Notes under the pieces: model-generated
The model's database searches: none
What the model was told of the DNA's origin: nothing
Seen by the model: only the letters and a program-made list of their open reading frames with translations
Assembly: GCF_018100985.1 (NCBI RefSeq)
Contig: NZ_JAGJEI010000001.1
Span: 186,001 to 250,000 of the forward strand
Length of the DNA: 64,000 nt
Direction of reading: 5' to 3'
DNA from: Pseudoalteromonas sp. MMG007
Lineage (GTDB): Bacteria; Pseudomonadota; Gammaproteobacteria; Enterobacterales; Alteromonadaceae
Made by a program: the position numbers and the translations under genes
Part shown: piece by piece, positions 37,865 to 47,160 of the stretch
Layout: every line of letters begins with the position of its first letter
How positions within the stretch are numbered: position 1 is the stretch's first letter

Positions 37865-38491
37865 ATGGCGAGTAAAAACTTGATAAAATTCACCCATAAA
37901 GATGTCACAGTTAAGCCTGTTAAAAATCTTTATAAGGGTTTTTTTCAGGTCGATTTATACCAGTTTGAGCATGCACTTTTTGCTGGTGGAACTTCTGAGG
38001 TGATTAGCCGCGAAATATTAGAACGCGGCGATGCAATTGCAGTACTTCCGTACGATCCGATATCGGATACTGTGCTTTTAATCGAACAAATACGTATAGG
38101 TGCAATTAAAAGCAAACATTCACCGTGGCTGCTAGAATGTATAGCCGGCATGACTGATGGCAGCACAGATTACGAATCGGTGGTAAAAAAAGAAGCATTT
38201 GAAGAGGCGGGGCTTGAGTTAAACGAACTTGAGTTTATGTTGTCGTATTTATCTAGTCCCGGTGGTACTACAGAGCGCTTATATTTATATTTAGCACGTG
38301 CCGATTTAAGCCAAGTGCAAACAGGTGTTTATGGCCTTGAAAGCGAAGGCGAAGATATAAAAACTCACGTATTAAGTGTTGATGATGCGCTTACGCGTCT
38401 TAATAACGGTGAGATAGACAATGCTGCAACGGTGATTTGTATGCAATGGCTTGCGCTTAATCGCGAAAAAATGGCCCGTAAATGGGCATAA
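37865..38491 (+). CDS. nudF: ADP-ribose pyrophosphatase NudF
   Basis: A 208-residue Nudix hydrolase that splits ADP-ribose to AMP and ribose-5-phosphate. The family surround (LLIEQIRIGA, LLECIAGM, LSSPGGTTERLYLYLA) matches NudF. The Nudix box is altered: GMTDGST has Thr where Glu stands in GX5E, and Lys replaces the Arg before KEAFEEAG, whose metal-binding glutamates remain. A GGGAG lies seven bases before the ATG. First gene of the nudF-DUF1249-cpdA-yqiA-parE-parC run. Confidence 0.9.
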   Translation: MASKNLIKFTHKDVTVKPVKNLYKGFFQVDLYQFEHALFAGGTSEVISREILERGDAIAVLPYDPISDTVLLIEQIRIGAIKSKHSPWLLECIAGMTDGSTDYESVVKKEAFEEAGLELNELEFMLSYLSSPGGTTERLYLYLARADLSQVQTGVYGLESEGEDIKTHVLSVDDALTRLNNGEIDNAATVICMQWLALNREKMARKWA

Positions 38492-38538
38492 CTACAACTT
38501 AACCTTATAAAGAGGGTTAACAACATAATGGCGTTACT

Positions 38539-38997
38539 TTGACAGCACTATTAGCAACAAAGCGATATATTCAAAGCCTCCCAAAGTATTTAACACTTTG
38601 TGAGCATAACTACCTGCGACTGTTAAAGTTGTTACCGAGCGAGCGGGATATTGGAAGCACCCGCGAAGTTAAACTAGGTAACAGCGAGTTTGCTATTAAA
38701 GTAGACGATAGCGCAAAGTACACTATGGATATTTCAATCAAACAGCTAACAGGGATGGTTAAAGGCATTACGCCACTTTATTTAACGGTAAGGTTGTATC
38801 ACGATGCTAAAGTGGCTGAAATCATTCATCACGATTACCATCAGCGTATAAAGCCGTCTTACGGTTACCCTAACCCTAAAATGCATCAAAAAGATGAAAA
38901 ATATCAGCTTAATGCTTTTTTATATGACTGGTTAGTAGCCTGTGTTGAGCGCGGCCAAGCAACTTTAAACTGGGATGTTAATAATGGCCTGGTTTGA
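38539..38997 (+). CDS. DUF1249 protein (YqiB-like)
   Basis: A 152-residue cytosolic protein of the DUF1249 family: TLCEHNYLRLLKLLP, LTVRLYHDAKVAEI and YPNPKMHQKDEKYQLN align with E. coli YqiB. Function unknown. The frame closes at a TAA just upstream, and the only plausible start is TTG 38539; no ribosome site precedes it. A four-codon ORF (ATG 38528) with AGAGGG upstream ends in TGA overlapping this TTG, so re-initiation is possible. The end overlaps cpdA. Confidence 0.85.
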   Translation: MTALLATKRYIQSLPKYLTLCEHNYLRLLKLLPSERDIGSTREVKLGNSEFAIKVDDSAKYTMDISIKQLTGMVKGITPLYLTVRLYHDAKVAEIIHHDYHQRIKPSYGYPNPKMHQKDEKYQLNAFLYDWLVACVERGQATLNWDVNNGLV

Positions 38998-39769
38998 TGA
39001 GGTATATAATTTTGATAGATCAACTTTAAACATAGCTCATATTACCGACAGTCACTTATTTGCAGATAAAAACGGTGAGTATTTTAGTGTAAATACAGCC
39101 AAACATTTTGAACAATCACTAGCGCATATAGCTAAGCAACAGCCTGACTGCGTTATATTTGGTGGTGATTTAACACAAGATCACAGCTTTGAATCGTACT
39201 TGCTATTTAGCGACCTTATAAATGAAAGCGCACTTACTTGCCCGGTATTTTGGGTACCAGGGAATCATGATGAGTTAGCAATGCTAAATCGTATTAGCGG
39301 CGCTCAAATAAATGCAGCTAAACGCATTACTGGCAACGGCTTTGATTTGCTGCTTATCAATTCTAAAGGTCCAACGCCTGCAGGGTGGGTTACGAGCAAT
39401 CATTTAGATGAAATAACCCAGAGCTTAATTAGCTCTAGTAAAAGCAATGTTATTTTTTGTCACCATAACCCGTTGCCTATAAATGGCTACCTTGATAAAC
39501 ATATGTTGGAAAATGGCCCTCAGCTGTTAAATATTTTAGTTAACAGCGCTAACGTAGCGGCTTTTTTTCACGGCCATGTGCATAACGACTATACACAAAA
39601 CTATAGGGAGCTAGCGGTATATGCAACGCCTGCAAGCTCTGTACAGTTTGTAAAAAACACAGCAAATTGGCAGCAAAAAAATTCAGGGCCCGCATACAGA
39701 ATGCTAAAAATAAGTAGCGTTCAAGGTGAGCTAAATATAAAAACGGATGTGGTATGGCTAAGCGTGTAA
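38984..39769 (+). CDS. cpdA: 3',5'-cyclic AMP phosphodiesterase CpdA (metallophosphoesterase)
   Basis: I take ATG 38984, preceded by GGGATG, over the ATG nine bases upstream. The 261-residue protein has the calcineurin-like motifs in order: ITDSHLF, GGDLTQD, GNHDE, CHHNPLP and GHVHND. CpdA hydrolyses cAMP, which tunes CRP signalling; orthology is supported by the nudF-yqiB-cpdA-yqiA-parE order. The start lies inside the DUF1249 gene and the end overlaps yqiA by 16 bases, so this is a tightly coupled operon. Confidence 0.92.
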   Translation: MAWFDEVYNFDRSTLNIAHITDSHLFADKNGEYFSVNTAKHFEQSLAHIAKQQPDCVIFGGDLTQDHSFESYLLFSDLINESALTCPVFWVPGNHDELAMLNRISGAQINAAKRITGNGFDLLLINSKGPTPAGWVTSNHLDEITQSLISSSKSNVIFCHHNPLPINGYLDKHMLENGPQLLNILVNSANVAAFFHGHVHNDYTQNYRELAVYATPASSVQFVKNTANWQQKNSGPAYRMLKISSVQGELNIKTDVVWLSV

Positions 39770-40314
39770 TTTATATTCATGGATTTAATAGCTCACAAAA
39801 ATCATATAAAGCTGTGAGGTTTGGCGAGCTTATGGCAAACTATGACATTGATTATTGTGTACCGTGTTTAAGCCACGAGCCCTTACAAGCCATCATTAAG
39901 CTTGAGCAACTACTAACGCCTAATACTGTTTTATTAGGAAGCTCGTTAGGTGGTTTTTTTGCCACGTATTTATCGCAGCGTTATCAAATTCCTGCTGTGG
40001 TTATTAATCCTGCGGTCGCACCCTATAATTTATTACAGTCGTTACTTGGGCCTAACTATAATCCGTATCAGGATTATCACTATGAGTTAAACAATACTCA
40101 TAGTGAGGCGCTTAAGTTACTCACTGTAAACAAGCTAACGCACCCTGAGCTGTTGTACTTGCTTCAACAAACAGGCGATGAAGTGCTGAATTATCAGCAC
40201 GCAGTAAAATATTATTCACAATGCAAACAACGAATAGAGTTTGGTGGCGATCACAGCTATGTTGAATTTGAACGCACCTTTGAAAGTATTGTAGATTTTC
40301 TTAAAATCACGTAA
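39754..40314 (+). CDS. yqiA: YqiA/YcfP family alpha/beta-hydrolase esterase
   Basis: A 186-residue small esterase. HGFNSSQKSYKA forms the oxyanion-side loop, and GSSLGGFFATYL holds the nucleophile Ser. TGDEVLNYQHAVKYY holds the Asp, and FGGDHSYVEFE the His. YqiA hydrolyses short acyl esters such as palmitoyl-CoA and pNP esters in vitro; its natural substrate is unknown. It overlaps cpdA and precedes parE. Confidence 0.9.
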   Translation: MAKRVIYIHGFNSSQKSYKAVRFGELMANYDIDYCVPCLSHEPLQAIIKLEQLLTPNTVLLGSSLGGFFATYLSQRYQIPAVVINPAVAPYNLLQSLLGPNYNPYQDYHYELNNTHSEALKLLTVNKLTHPELLYLLQQTGDEVLNYQHAVKYYSQCKQRIEFGGDHSYVEFERTFESIVDFLKIT

Positions 40315-40391
40315 AACTAGTTAACTTAGCGCATATAAAAATAAAACTAGTCAAACATATTAAAGCCTTAGCGGATACAAAGATAAAAACT

Positions 40392-42281
40392 ATGAGCGAG
40401 CAAAACTATAACGCCGAAGCCATTGAAGTCCTCAATGGATTAGACCCGGTAAAAAGACGCCCAGGGATGTACACCGACACAGTACGCCCAAATCATCTAG
40501 GCCAAGAGGTAATCGACAACAGTGTTGATGAAGCCATGGCTGGCCATGCCACTAAAATTGACGTAATTTTACACGAAGATAACTCACTTGAAGTAAGTGA
40601 TGACGGCCGTGGTATGCCTATTGATATTCACCCAGAAGAAGGTATTCCTGGGGTTGAGCTTATTTTTACTAAACTGCACGCTGGTGGTAAGTTTTCAAAT
40701 AAAAACTATCAATTTTCGGGTGGTTTACACGGGGTAGGTATTTCAGTTGTAAATGCCCTATCTACACGAGTAGAAGTGACAGTAAGGCGCGATGCTCAAC
40801 AATTTAGAATGGCTTTTGAAAACGGCGACAAGGTAGAAGATTTAAACGTAATTGGTACTGTTGGTAAACGCAACACGGGTACTACCGTTCGTTTTTGGCC
40901 TGATGCCAGCTACTTTGACTCAGCAAACTTTTCTCTTTCAAAGCTTAATCACTTATTAAAAGCCAAAGCCGTTTTGTGCCCAGGTTTGCGTATTAAGTTT
41001 ACAAACAAACAAACCAAAGAAAGCCAAGAGTGGTACTACGAAACCGGCTTAAAAGATTACTTAATAGAGGCTGTTAAAGGCTACGAAATACTACCACAAG
41101 ACCCGTTTGTAGGTGAGTTTTCAAGCGCTATTGAAGGTGCTGACTGGGCTGTTGTTTGGCTTCCTGAAGGGGGCGAGTCGATTGCTGAAAGTTACGTAAA
41201 TTTAATTCCTACCGCGCAAGGCGGTACACATGTTAATGGTTTACGCCAAGGCTTGCTGGAAGCTATGCGTGAGTTTTGTGAATTTAGAAACTTATTACCG
41301 CGAGGCGTAAAACTTACCCCAGATGATATTTGGGAGCGCTGTAGTTATGTTTTATCGGTAAAAATGCAAGACCCACAATTTGCAGGACAAACTAAAGAAA
41401 AGCTTTCATCACGCTCATGTGCGGCATTTGTATCGGGTGTAGTTAAAGATTCGTTTAGCTTGTGGCTAAACGAGCATACTGACATAGCTGAACTGTTATC
41501 TGAATTATGTATTTCCAATGCGCAGCGTAGATTACGAGCAGCTAAAAAAGTGGTTCGTAAACGTGTTACTGCAGGTCCAGCTTTACCTGGTAAATTGACC
41601 GATTGTAGCGCTGCCGATAACGACAGAACAGAGCTGTTTTTAGTAGAGGGTGACTCTGCTGGTGGCTCTGCAAAGCAAGCCCGCGATCGTGAGTTTCAGG
41701 CTATTATGCCGCTGCGCGGTAAAATTTTAAATACGTGGGAAGTTGAGTCAGGGCAAATTCTTGCGTCTCAAGAAGTACACGATATTTCAGTAGCACTAGG
41801 CATAGACCCAGATTCAAGCGACTTATCGGGACTTCGCTACAACAAAATTTGTATATTAGCCGATGCTGACTCGGATGGACTACACATTGCTACACTGTTG
41901 TGTGCTTTGTTTGTACGCCATTTTCCACAGTTGGTCAAAACAGGTCATGTGTATGTTGCTATGCCGCCGTTATTTAGAATCGACATTGGCAAAGAAGTAT
42001 ATTACGCCCTCGATGAAGATGAAAAAACTGGTATTTTGGCACGCATAGAAGCTGAGAAAAAACGCGGTAAAGTAAACGTACAGCGATTTAAAGGCTTGGG
42101 TGAAATGAACCCGCTGCAACTTCGTGAAACGACTATGGATCCAAACACGCGTCGTTTGGTTCAGTTAACCCTGGACGAAGAAGAGCAAACCTTAGAAATG
42201 ATGGATATGTTACTTGCAAAAAAACGATCGCCAGATCGTCGTCAATGGTTAGAAGATCACGGTAATAAAGCACAGGTATAA
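40392..42281 (+). CDS. parE: DNA topoisomerase IV subunit B
   Basis: A 629-residue type IIA topoisomerase ATPase subunit. The GHKL part has VLNGLDPVKRRPGMYT, EVIDNSVDEAMAGHA, DDGRGMPIDIH and HGVGISVVNALS. The TOPRIM part has FLVEGDSAGGSAKQARDR and the acidic DADSDG. The C-terminal FKGLGEMNP is present. The short length is typical of ParE rather than GyrB. It works with ParC to separate daughter chromosomes. parC is the second gene on, with a sorbosone-dehydrogenase-like gene in between. Confidence 0.97.
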   Translation: MSEQNYNAEAIEVLNGLDPVKRRPGMYTDTVRPNHLGQEVIDNSVDEAMAGHATKIDVILHEDNSLEVSDDGRGMPIDIHPEEGIPGVELIFTKLHAGGKFSNKNYQFSGGLHGVGISVVNALSTRVEVTVRRDAQQFRMAFENGDKVEDLNVIGTVGKRNTGTTVRFWPDASYFDSANFSLSKLNHLLKAKAVLCPGLRIKFTNKQTKESQEWYYETGLKDYLIEAVKGYEILPQDPFVGEFSSAIEGADWAVVWLPEGGESIAESYVNLIPTAQGGTHVNGLRQGLLEAMREFCEFRNLLPRGVKLTPDDIWERCSYVLSVKMQDPQFAGQTKEKLSSRSCAAFVSGVVKDSFSLWLNEHTDIAELLSELCISNAQRRLRAAKKVVRKRVTAGPALPGKLTDCSAADNDRTELFLVEGDSAGGSAKQARDREFQAIMPLRGKILNTWEVESGQILASQEVHDISVALGIDPDSSDLSGLRYNKICILADADSDGLHIATLLCALFVRHFPQLVKTGHVYVAMPPLFRIDIGKEVYYALDEDEKTGILARIEAEKKRGKVNVQRFKGLGEMNPLQLRETTMDPNTRRLVQLTLDEEEQTLEMMDMLLAKKRSPDRRQWLEDHGNKAQV

Positions 42282-42310
42282 AGTGTTTTGTATAATACTA
42301 GGAGAAGCAA

Positions 42311-43405
42311 GTGAATAAATTACTAGGAAGTTTGCTGTTATTGGGGATGACAAGTGTCCCAGCAATGGCGAAAAACATACTTGATAAACTCACCGTTGCA
42401 CCAGGGTTTGAAGTAAGCTTATTTGCTGATGATGTTGAAAATGCTCGCCAAATTGCAGTGTCAAAAAAAGGTATTGTGTACGCAGGCTCTCGTAAAGCAG
42501 GTAATGTATATGCGCTTATCGATCATAATAGTGATGGCGTAGCGGACAAAAAAATTGTGATTGCTGAAGGTTTAAATATGCCCTCGGGCCTGGCAATTAA
42601 AGATGGCGATTTATACGTTGGTGAAGTGCATCGTATTATTCGTTTTAAAAATATCGACACGGAACTAAAAGATCCAAAGTTTGATGTAATTTATAATGCA
42701 TTACCATCAGAGCGCCACCACGGCTGGAAGTTTTTACGTTTTACACCCACAGGCGAGTTACTCATTCCGGTCGGTGTGCCGTGTAATATTTGCGCCGAAG
42801 ATGAGCGCTTTGGTCGTATTTTTTCACTTAATGTAGAAACTAAGCAAATTAAAACCATTGCGCAAGGTGTGCGTAACTCAGTCGGTTTTGACTTTCACCC
42901 GAGCACACAGGCTTTGTGGTTTAGCGATAACGGTCGCGACATGATGGGCGATGATATCCCACCAGATGAAATTAACCGTGTAAGCAAAGAAGGTGAGCAC
43001 TTTGGTTTTCCTTTTGTTCACGCCGGCGCGATAATCGATCCTGAGTTTGGTAAAGGCAAAAACATTGCCGATTATACCTCTCCGGCGCTTGCACTTGCTG
43101 CACATGTGGCGCCTTTAGGTATTCATTTTTATAACGGTAAACAATTTCCTGCAAATTATAAGCAGCAGTTATTTGTTGCTGAGCATGGCTCATGGAATCG
43201 TTCTAAAAAATCAGGTTACAAAGTAGCGTTAGCTACCATTGAGCAAGGTCGAGTCACAAAATATACGCCATTTATTACGGGCTTTATGAAAGACGAAGCC
43301 ACATTTGGACGCCCTGTTGCATTTGCAGAATTAGGTGACGGCAGTCTGTTGGTAAGCGATGATTACGCCAATGTGATCTACCGTGTAAGCTATAAGAAAA
43401 ACTAG
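42311..43405 (+). CDS. Secreted PQQ-dependent sugar (sorbosone) dehydrogenase-like beta-propeller protein
   Basis: A 364-residue protein with a signal peptide (MNKLLGSLLLLGMTSVPAMA). The mature part is a six-bladed propeller of the glucose/sorbosone dehydrogenase type. Marks are VAPGFEVSLFADDVENARQIAV, GWKFLRFTPTGELLIPVGVPCNICAEDE, DFHPSTQALWFSDNGRDMMGDD and VAEHGSWNRSKKSGY. It should act in the periplasm, perhaps with PQQ; no PQQ genes are in the window, so the cofactor is unproven. Start GTG 42311 has GGAGAAGCAA upstream. It lies between parE and parC and is probably co-transcribed with both. Confidence 0.85.
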   Translation: MNKLLGSLLLLGMTSVPAMAKNILDKLTVAPGFEVSLFADDVENARQIAVSKKGIVYAGSRKAGNVYALIDHNSDGVADKKIVIAEGLNMPSGLAIKDGDLYVGEVHRIIRFKNIDTELKDPKFDVIYNALPSERHHGWKFLRFTPTGELLIPVGVPCNICAEDERFGRIFSLNVETKQIKTIAQGVRNSVGFDFHPSTQALWFSDNGRDMMGDDIPPDEINRVSKEGEHFGFPFVHAGAIIDPEFGKGKNIADYTSPALALAAHVAPLGIHFYNGKQFPANYKQQLFVAEHGSWNRSKKSGYKVALATIEQGRVTKYTPFITGFMKDEATFGRPVAFAELGDGSLLVSDDYANVIYRVSYKKN

Positions 43406-43415
43406 GTAAGCTTTA

Positions 43416-45704
43416 ATGAGTGATACAGATACCTTGCTGATGCAAGGAATTGAGCAACAAACAATGGGGCGTTTTACCGAAGACGCCTATTTAAACTACT
43501 CTATGTACGTAATTATGGACCGAGCATTGCCACATGTTGGCGATGGATTAAAACCGGTTCAGCGTCGTATTATTTATGCGATGAGCGAGCTTGGGTTATC
43601 GGCCGCTGCTAAATATAAAAAATCGGCTCGTACCGTGGGTGATGTACTAGGTAAATACCACCCACACGGCGACAGTGCGTGTTACGAAGCGATGGTACTT
43701 ATGGCGCAGCCGTTTTCTTATCGTTATCCGCTGGTTGACGGTCAAGGTAACTGGGGTGCTGCAGATGATCCTAAATCGTTTGCAGCAATGCGTTATACCG
43801 AAGCACGTTTATCTAAGTTTTCTGAAGTATTACTAAAAGAGCTTGGCCAAGGCACGGTTGATTGGACGCCAAACTTTGATGGCACCATGAATGAGCCTTT
43901 AGTATTGCCATCGCGTTTACCGCATATTTTACTAAACGGCGTAACGGGTATTGCCGTAGGTATGGCAACAGATATTCCGCCACATAACGTGCGCGAATTA
44001 GCCAGTGCGTGTTGCTTGTTACTTGATAAGCCAAAAACTGAACTTGAGGAAATTCTTGAGTTAGTACATGCACCAGATTACCCAACTGATGCTGAAATAA
44101 TTACCCCAAAAGCCGATATCCATAAAATATATAAAACGGGTCGAGGCTCTATCAAAATGCGTGCGGTGTATACCGAAGAGCATGGCGATATTGTAATTAC
44201 AGCACTGCCGCATCAATGTTCGGGTGGTAAAGTGCTTGAGCAAATAGCAGCGCAAATGAACGCTAAAAAGCTGCCTATGATTGCCGATTTACGTGATGAG
44301 TCTGATCACGAAAATCCAACGCGTATTGTCATTATTCCGCGTTCTAACCGCATTAAAGCTGAGCCATTAATGGCGCACTTGTTTGCTACTACCGATCTTG
44401 AAAAAAATTACCGTGTAAATTTAAACATGCTAGGCCTAGATGGCCGCCCGCAGGTAAAAGATTTACGCAGTATTTTATCTGAGTGGCTTACATTTAGACG
44501 TGAAACTGTTCGTAGGCGTTTACAGTATCGCTTAGATAAAGTGTTAGCGCGGTTACATATTTTAGAAGGTTTACTCGCTGCCTTTTTAAATATTGATGAA
44601 GTCATTGAAATCATCCGCACCGAAGACAAGCCAAAGCCTGTACTTATGGAACGCTTTGATTTAACTAATATTCAAGCGGAAGCAATTTTAGAATTAAAAC
44701 TTCGCCACTTAGCAAAACTAGAAGAGTTTAAAATTCGTGGTGAGCAAGATGAGCTAGCTAAAGAACGTGACAAACTAGAGCTAACACTGGGTTCAGATCG
44801 TCGTATGTCAACGCTTCTTAAAAAAGAGATTCAAGAAGCCGCAGAAATGTATGGTGACGATCGTCGCTCGCCGGTTATTGAGCGCTCGGAAGCTAAAGCG
44901 CTTAACGAAAAAGATTTAATCCCATCAGAGTCAGTGACGGTTGTACTCTCTGATAAAGGCTGGGCACGCGTTGGTAAAGGTCATGATCTAGATGTAGAAG
45001 GGCTTAATTATCGCTCAGGCGATAACTATAAAGCCTCAGCTCGAGGAAAGAGTAATCAGCCCGCAGTATTTTTAGATACAGCAGGCCGTGCCTTTGCAAC
45101 TGATGCACATAGCTTGCCTTCGGCGCGAAGCCAAGGTGAGCCAATGACAGGGCGATTTAACCTAACCACAGGGGCTAATTTTGAACATGTGGTGATGGCT
45201 GATGACAATCAAGTACTGCTTATGGCATCGGATGCGGGTTACGGCTTTATAACCGACTTTAAAGATTTGGTGAGTAAAAACAAAAACGGTAAAGCCTTAG
45301 TGAGCGTGCCAAAAGGCGGCATACTACTCTCTCCAATTAGAGTCAACGATGTAGCAACCGATTATTGTATGGCCATTTCAAACGAAGGGCGCATGCTTTT
45401 ATTCCCGCTACGTGATTTACCAAAACTGGGTAAAGGTAAAGGGAATAAGATTATTTCTATACCTGGAGCAAAGGTACAAGCGCGAGAAGAGTTTGTTAAA
45501 GTATTAGCTGTTGTGCCACAAGGCAGCAGTGTAACGCTCCATGCAGGTAAGCGTAAGTTAACGCTTAAGCCTACTGATTTAGAACATTATCATGGCGAGC
45601 GCGGCCGCAGAGGTAACAAATTACCGCGTGGTTTACAACGCGTTGATGAGGCGGTTGTTGAGTTTACACCTGCAGATGATCCCGATGAGACGATTAGTGA
45701 ATAA
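43416..45704 (+). CDS. parC: DNA topoisomerase IV subunit A
   Basis: A 762-residue subunit. The N-terminal breakage domain has [20 protein letters not shown], and the quinolone-region helix [14 protein letters not shown] with Ser87 and Glu91, the E. coli S80 and E84 equivalents, is unchanged (the wild-type, quinolone-sensitive form). The catalytic Tyr is in AMRYTEARL. The C-terminal part holds the beta-propeller repeats (GMNxxK-type blades). It decatenates replicated chromosomes with ParE. A terminator follows. Confidence 0.97.
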   Translation: MSDTDTLLMQGIEQQTMGRFTEDAYLNYSMYVIMDRALPHVGDGLKPVQRRIIYAMSELGLSAAAKYKKSARTVGDVLGKYHPHGDSACYEAMVLMAQPFSYRYPLVDGQGNWGAADDPKSFAAMRYTEARLSKFSEVLLKELGQGTVDWTPNFDGTMNEPLVLPSRLPHILLNGVTGIAVGMATDIPPHNVRELASACCLLLDKPKTELEEILELVHAPDYPTDAEIITPKADIHKIYKTGRGSIKMRAVYTEEHGDIVITALPHQCSGGKVLEQIAAQMNAKKLPMIADLRDESDHENPTRIVIIPRSNRIKAEPLMAHLFATTDLEKNYRVNLNMLGLDGRPQVKDLRSILSEWLTFRRETVRRRLQYRLDKVLARLHILEGLLAAFLNIDEVIEIIRTEDKPKPVLMERFDLTNIQAEAILELKLRHLAKLEEFKIRGEQDELAKERDKLELTLGSDRRMSTLLKKEIQEAAEMYGDDRRSPVIERSEAKALNEKDLIPSESVTVVLSDKGWARVGKGHDLDVEGLNYRSGDNYKASARGKSNQPAVFLDTAGRAFATDAHSLPSARSQGEPMTGRFNLTTGANFEHVVMADDNQVLLMASDAGYGFITDFKDLVSKNKNGKALVSVPKGGILLSPIRVNDVATDYCMAISNEGRMLLFPLRDLPKLGKGKGNKIISIPGAKVQAREEFVKVLAVVPQGSSVTLHAGKRKLTLKPTDLEHYHGERGRRGNKLPRGLQRVDEAVVEFTPADDPDETISE

Positions 45705-45720
45705 TACATAGTAATACATT

Positions 45721-45748
45721 AAACGGCCTGCTTTTGTAGGCCGTTTTT
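45721..45748 (+). terminator. Terminator after parC
   Basis: AAACGGCCT-GCTTTTGT-AGGCCGTTT is a perfect 9-bp stem followed by TTGTTTG. Confidence 0.9.
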
Positions 45749-45797
45749 GTTTGTGCATATAATTTCAGCGCACAAGTGTACGCTATGTCTCGTGTGT

Positions 45798-45826
45798 GTA
45801 ACAAAATAGCGTTATAATACTATAAT
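45798..45826 (+). promoter_or_regulatory. Likely sigma-70 promoter of plsC
   Basis: A perfect TATAAT (45821-45826) lies 17 bases after GTAACA (45798-45803, four of six -35 matches). It would give a leader of about 38 bases before the TTG start of plsC. A second overlapping TATAAT stands at 45813. Confidence 0.55.
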
Positions 45827-45870
45827 GTGCGTAGCATTTGGCGCACTGCACACACAATTGGAGAGATAGT

Positions 45871-46584
45871 TTGTTAGCCGTTATACGTATTTTTATTATG
45901 TTGCTGTTTATATTATTAAGCTGTGTTTTTGGTTTATTGCTTTCAATAGTAAGGCCATTTCACGCAAATAATGTATATGTTATAGCAACTTGGTTTGGCT
46001 CAATGGCCAAAATGTTGGGTGTAAAACTTGTGCTTACACGCCATCCAGAGGCCGTAAAAGCAGGGCCAGCAGTGTACTTAGCAAATCATCAAAACAACTA
46101 TGACTTATTTACGATTCCAGCCATGGTGCCAAAAAACTGCGTAAGTTTAGGTAAAAAAAGTTTAAAGTGGATCCCGTTCTTTGGGCAGCTTTACTGGCTA
46201 TCGGGTAATATATTAATCGATAGATCGAACCGCTCAAAAGCGGCTGGAACTATTTCAAAAGCCGCTGAAAAAATTAAAAGTAATGGTCTATCTGTATGGA
46301 TGTTTCCTGAAGGCACCAGAAGCTATGGAAGAGGGCTGTTACCTTTCAAAACAGGTGCATTTCACACCGCAATGAGCGCAGATGTGCCCGTTATTCCGGT
46401 ATGTATGAATACAACGCATAAATCCATAAAGCTAAATCGATGGGATAATGGTACAATTTACATTGAAATGTTAGCGCCCGTATCGCTTGATAAAAATATT
46501 AGCGCGCGTGAGCATGCTAAAAGCGTGCATAGTATTATGGCTGCTAAAATAACTGAATTAGATGCTCAAGTGAGAGATAAATAA
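45871..46584 (+). CDS. plsC: 1-acyl-sn-glycerol-3-phosphate acyltransferase
   Basis: I start at TTG 45871, which has GGAGAG six bases upstream and aligns with the E. coli start (MLAVIRIFIMLLF); a longer frame from 45838 lacks a ribosome site. The 237-residue inner-membrane enzyme has the HX4D motif HQNNYD, FPEGTRSYGRG, and LSIVRP and GKKSLKWIPFFGQLYWLSGN of the PlsC family. It makes phosphatidic acid in phospholipid synthesis. It sits next to parC as in E. coli. Confidence 0.95.
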   Translation: MLAVIRIFIMLLFILLSCVFGLLLSIVRPFHANNVYVIATWFGSMAKMLGVKLVLTRHPEAVKAGPAVYLANHQNNYDLFTIPAMVPKNCVSLGKKSLKWIPFFGQLYWLSGNILIDRSNRSKAAGTISKAAEKIKSNGLSVWMFPEGTRSYGRGLLPFKTGAFHTAMSADVPVIPVCMNTTHKSIKLNRWDNGTIYIEMLAPVSLDKNISAREHAKSVHSIMAAKITELDAQVRDK

Positions 46585-46919
46585 TGGAAAACTGGCGCGA
46601 AATAAGTGAAGACATCGTAAGTTCATTACTTGAAGATGGATCAGATCCTGAAATACTTTACGAAGTAGAACACCATTTTGTATGTGAAGACTTCCCTAAA
46701 TTAGAACAAGCGGCATTAGCGGCTTTTAAATTAGGCTACGATGTTGAAGAGCCTGCAGAGCTCGAGCTTGAAGACGGCAGCAAGATTTGGAGCTTCGATA
46801 TAGTAGTCGAAGCTGAGCTAGACGTAGACGTAATAATGGAAGATGTGGATAAACTTGCAGCTTTAGCTGTTGAGTGCGACGTTGAATACGACGGTTGGGG
46901 CACTTACTTTCAAGAGTAA
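46584..46919 (+). CDS. rraB: Ribonuclease E inhibitor RraB
   Basis: A 111-residue acidic protein, with LLEDGSDPEILYEVEHHF, AAFKLGYDVEEP and the ending VEYDGWGTYFQE. These match RraB, which binds RNase E and changes mRNA decay. Its ATG shares a base with the plsC stop (ATAATGG), so the two are coupled. A terminator follows. Confidence 0.95.
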   Translation: MENWREISEDIVSSLLEDGSDPEILYEVEHHFVCEDFPKLEQAALAAFKLGYDVEEPAELELEDGSKIWSFDIVVEAELDVDVIMEDVDKLAALAVECDVEYDGWGTYFQE

Positions 46920-46955
46920 TGTACCTATCTAACGTCTAGGTTTGTATTTTAAAAG

Positions 46956-46982
46956 CGAGTATTATAAATACTCGTTTTTTTA
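46956..46982 (+). terminator. Terminator after rraB
   Basis: CGAGTATT-ATA-AATACTCG stem followed by TTTTTTT. Confidence 0.85.
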
Positions 46983-47136
46983 TGTCTGAAATAGTTTTAT
47001 ACCAACCCTCAATCCTATTTCATCATTTTAAGGGTAAAACCTGACGCTAACAATGGATTTACCGTAGTTAGCTACACACGAGAAACTAACTAGTTCCATA
47101 TAAATAGTGTTAAAACTTACATTATTAAATGTACTT

Positions 47137-47160
47137 AAATGGCTGTTTATTATAGCCATT
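47137..47160. terminator. Hairpin at the end of zntB
   Basis: ATGGCT and AGCCAT pair across a 9-nt loop, covering the zntB stop, with TTTTTT on the plus strand. The upstream 47.0-47.1 kb stretch holds nothing recognisable. Confidence 0.5.

Noticed and set aside
38528..38545. CTTTGAC, resembling the prfB programmed frameshift site
   Set aside because: A +1 shift here would lead to a different frame that soon stops, not into DUF1249. It is best read as coincidence.
43656..43700. Quinolone-resistance change in ParC
   Set aside because: Ser87 and Glu91 are the wild-type residues, so no resistance change is present.
46983..47136. Possible dispersed repeat (TTATACCAAC-like text) after rraB
   Set aside because: No second copy could be shown in the window beyond a short match near 61.07 kb.
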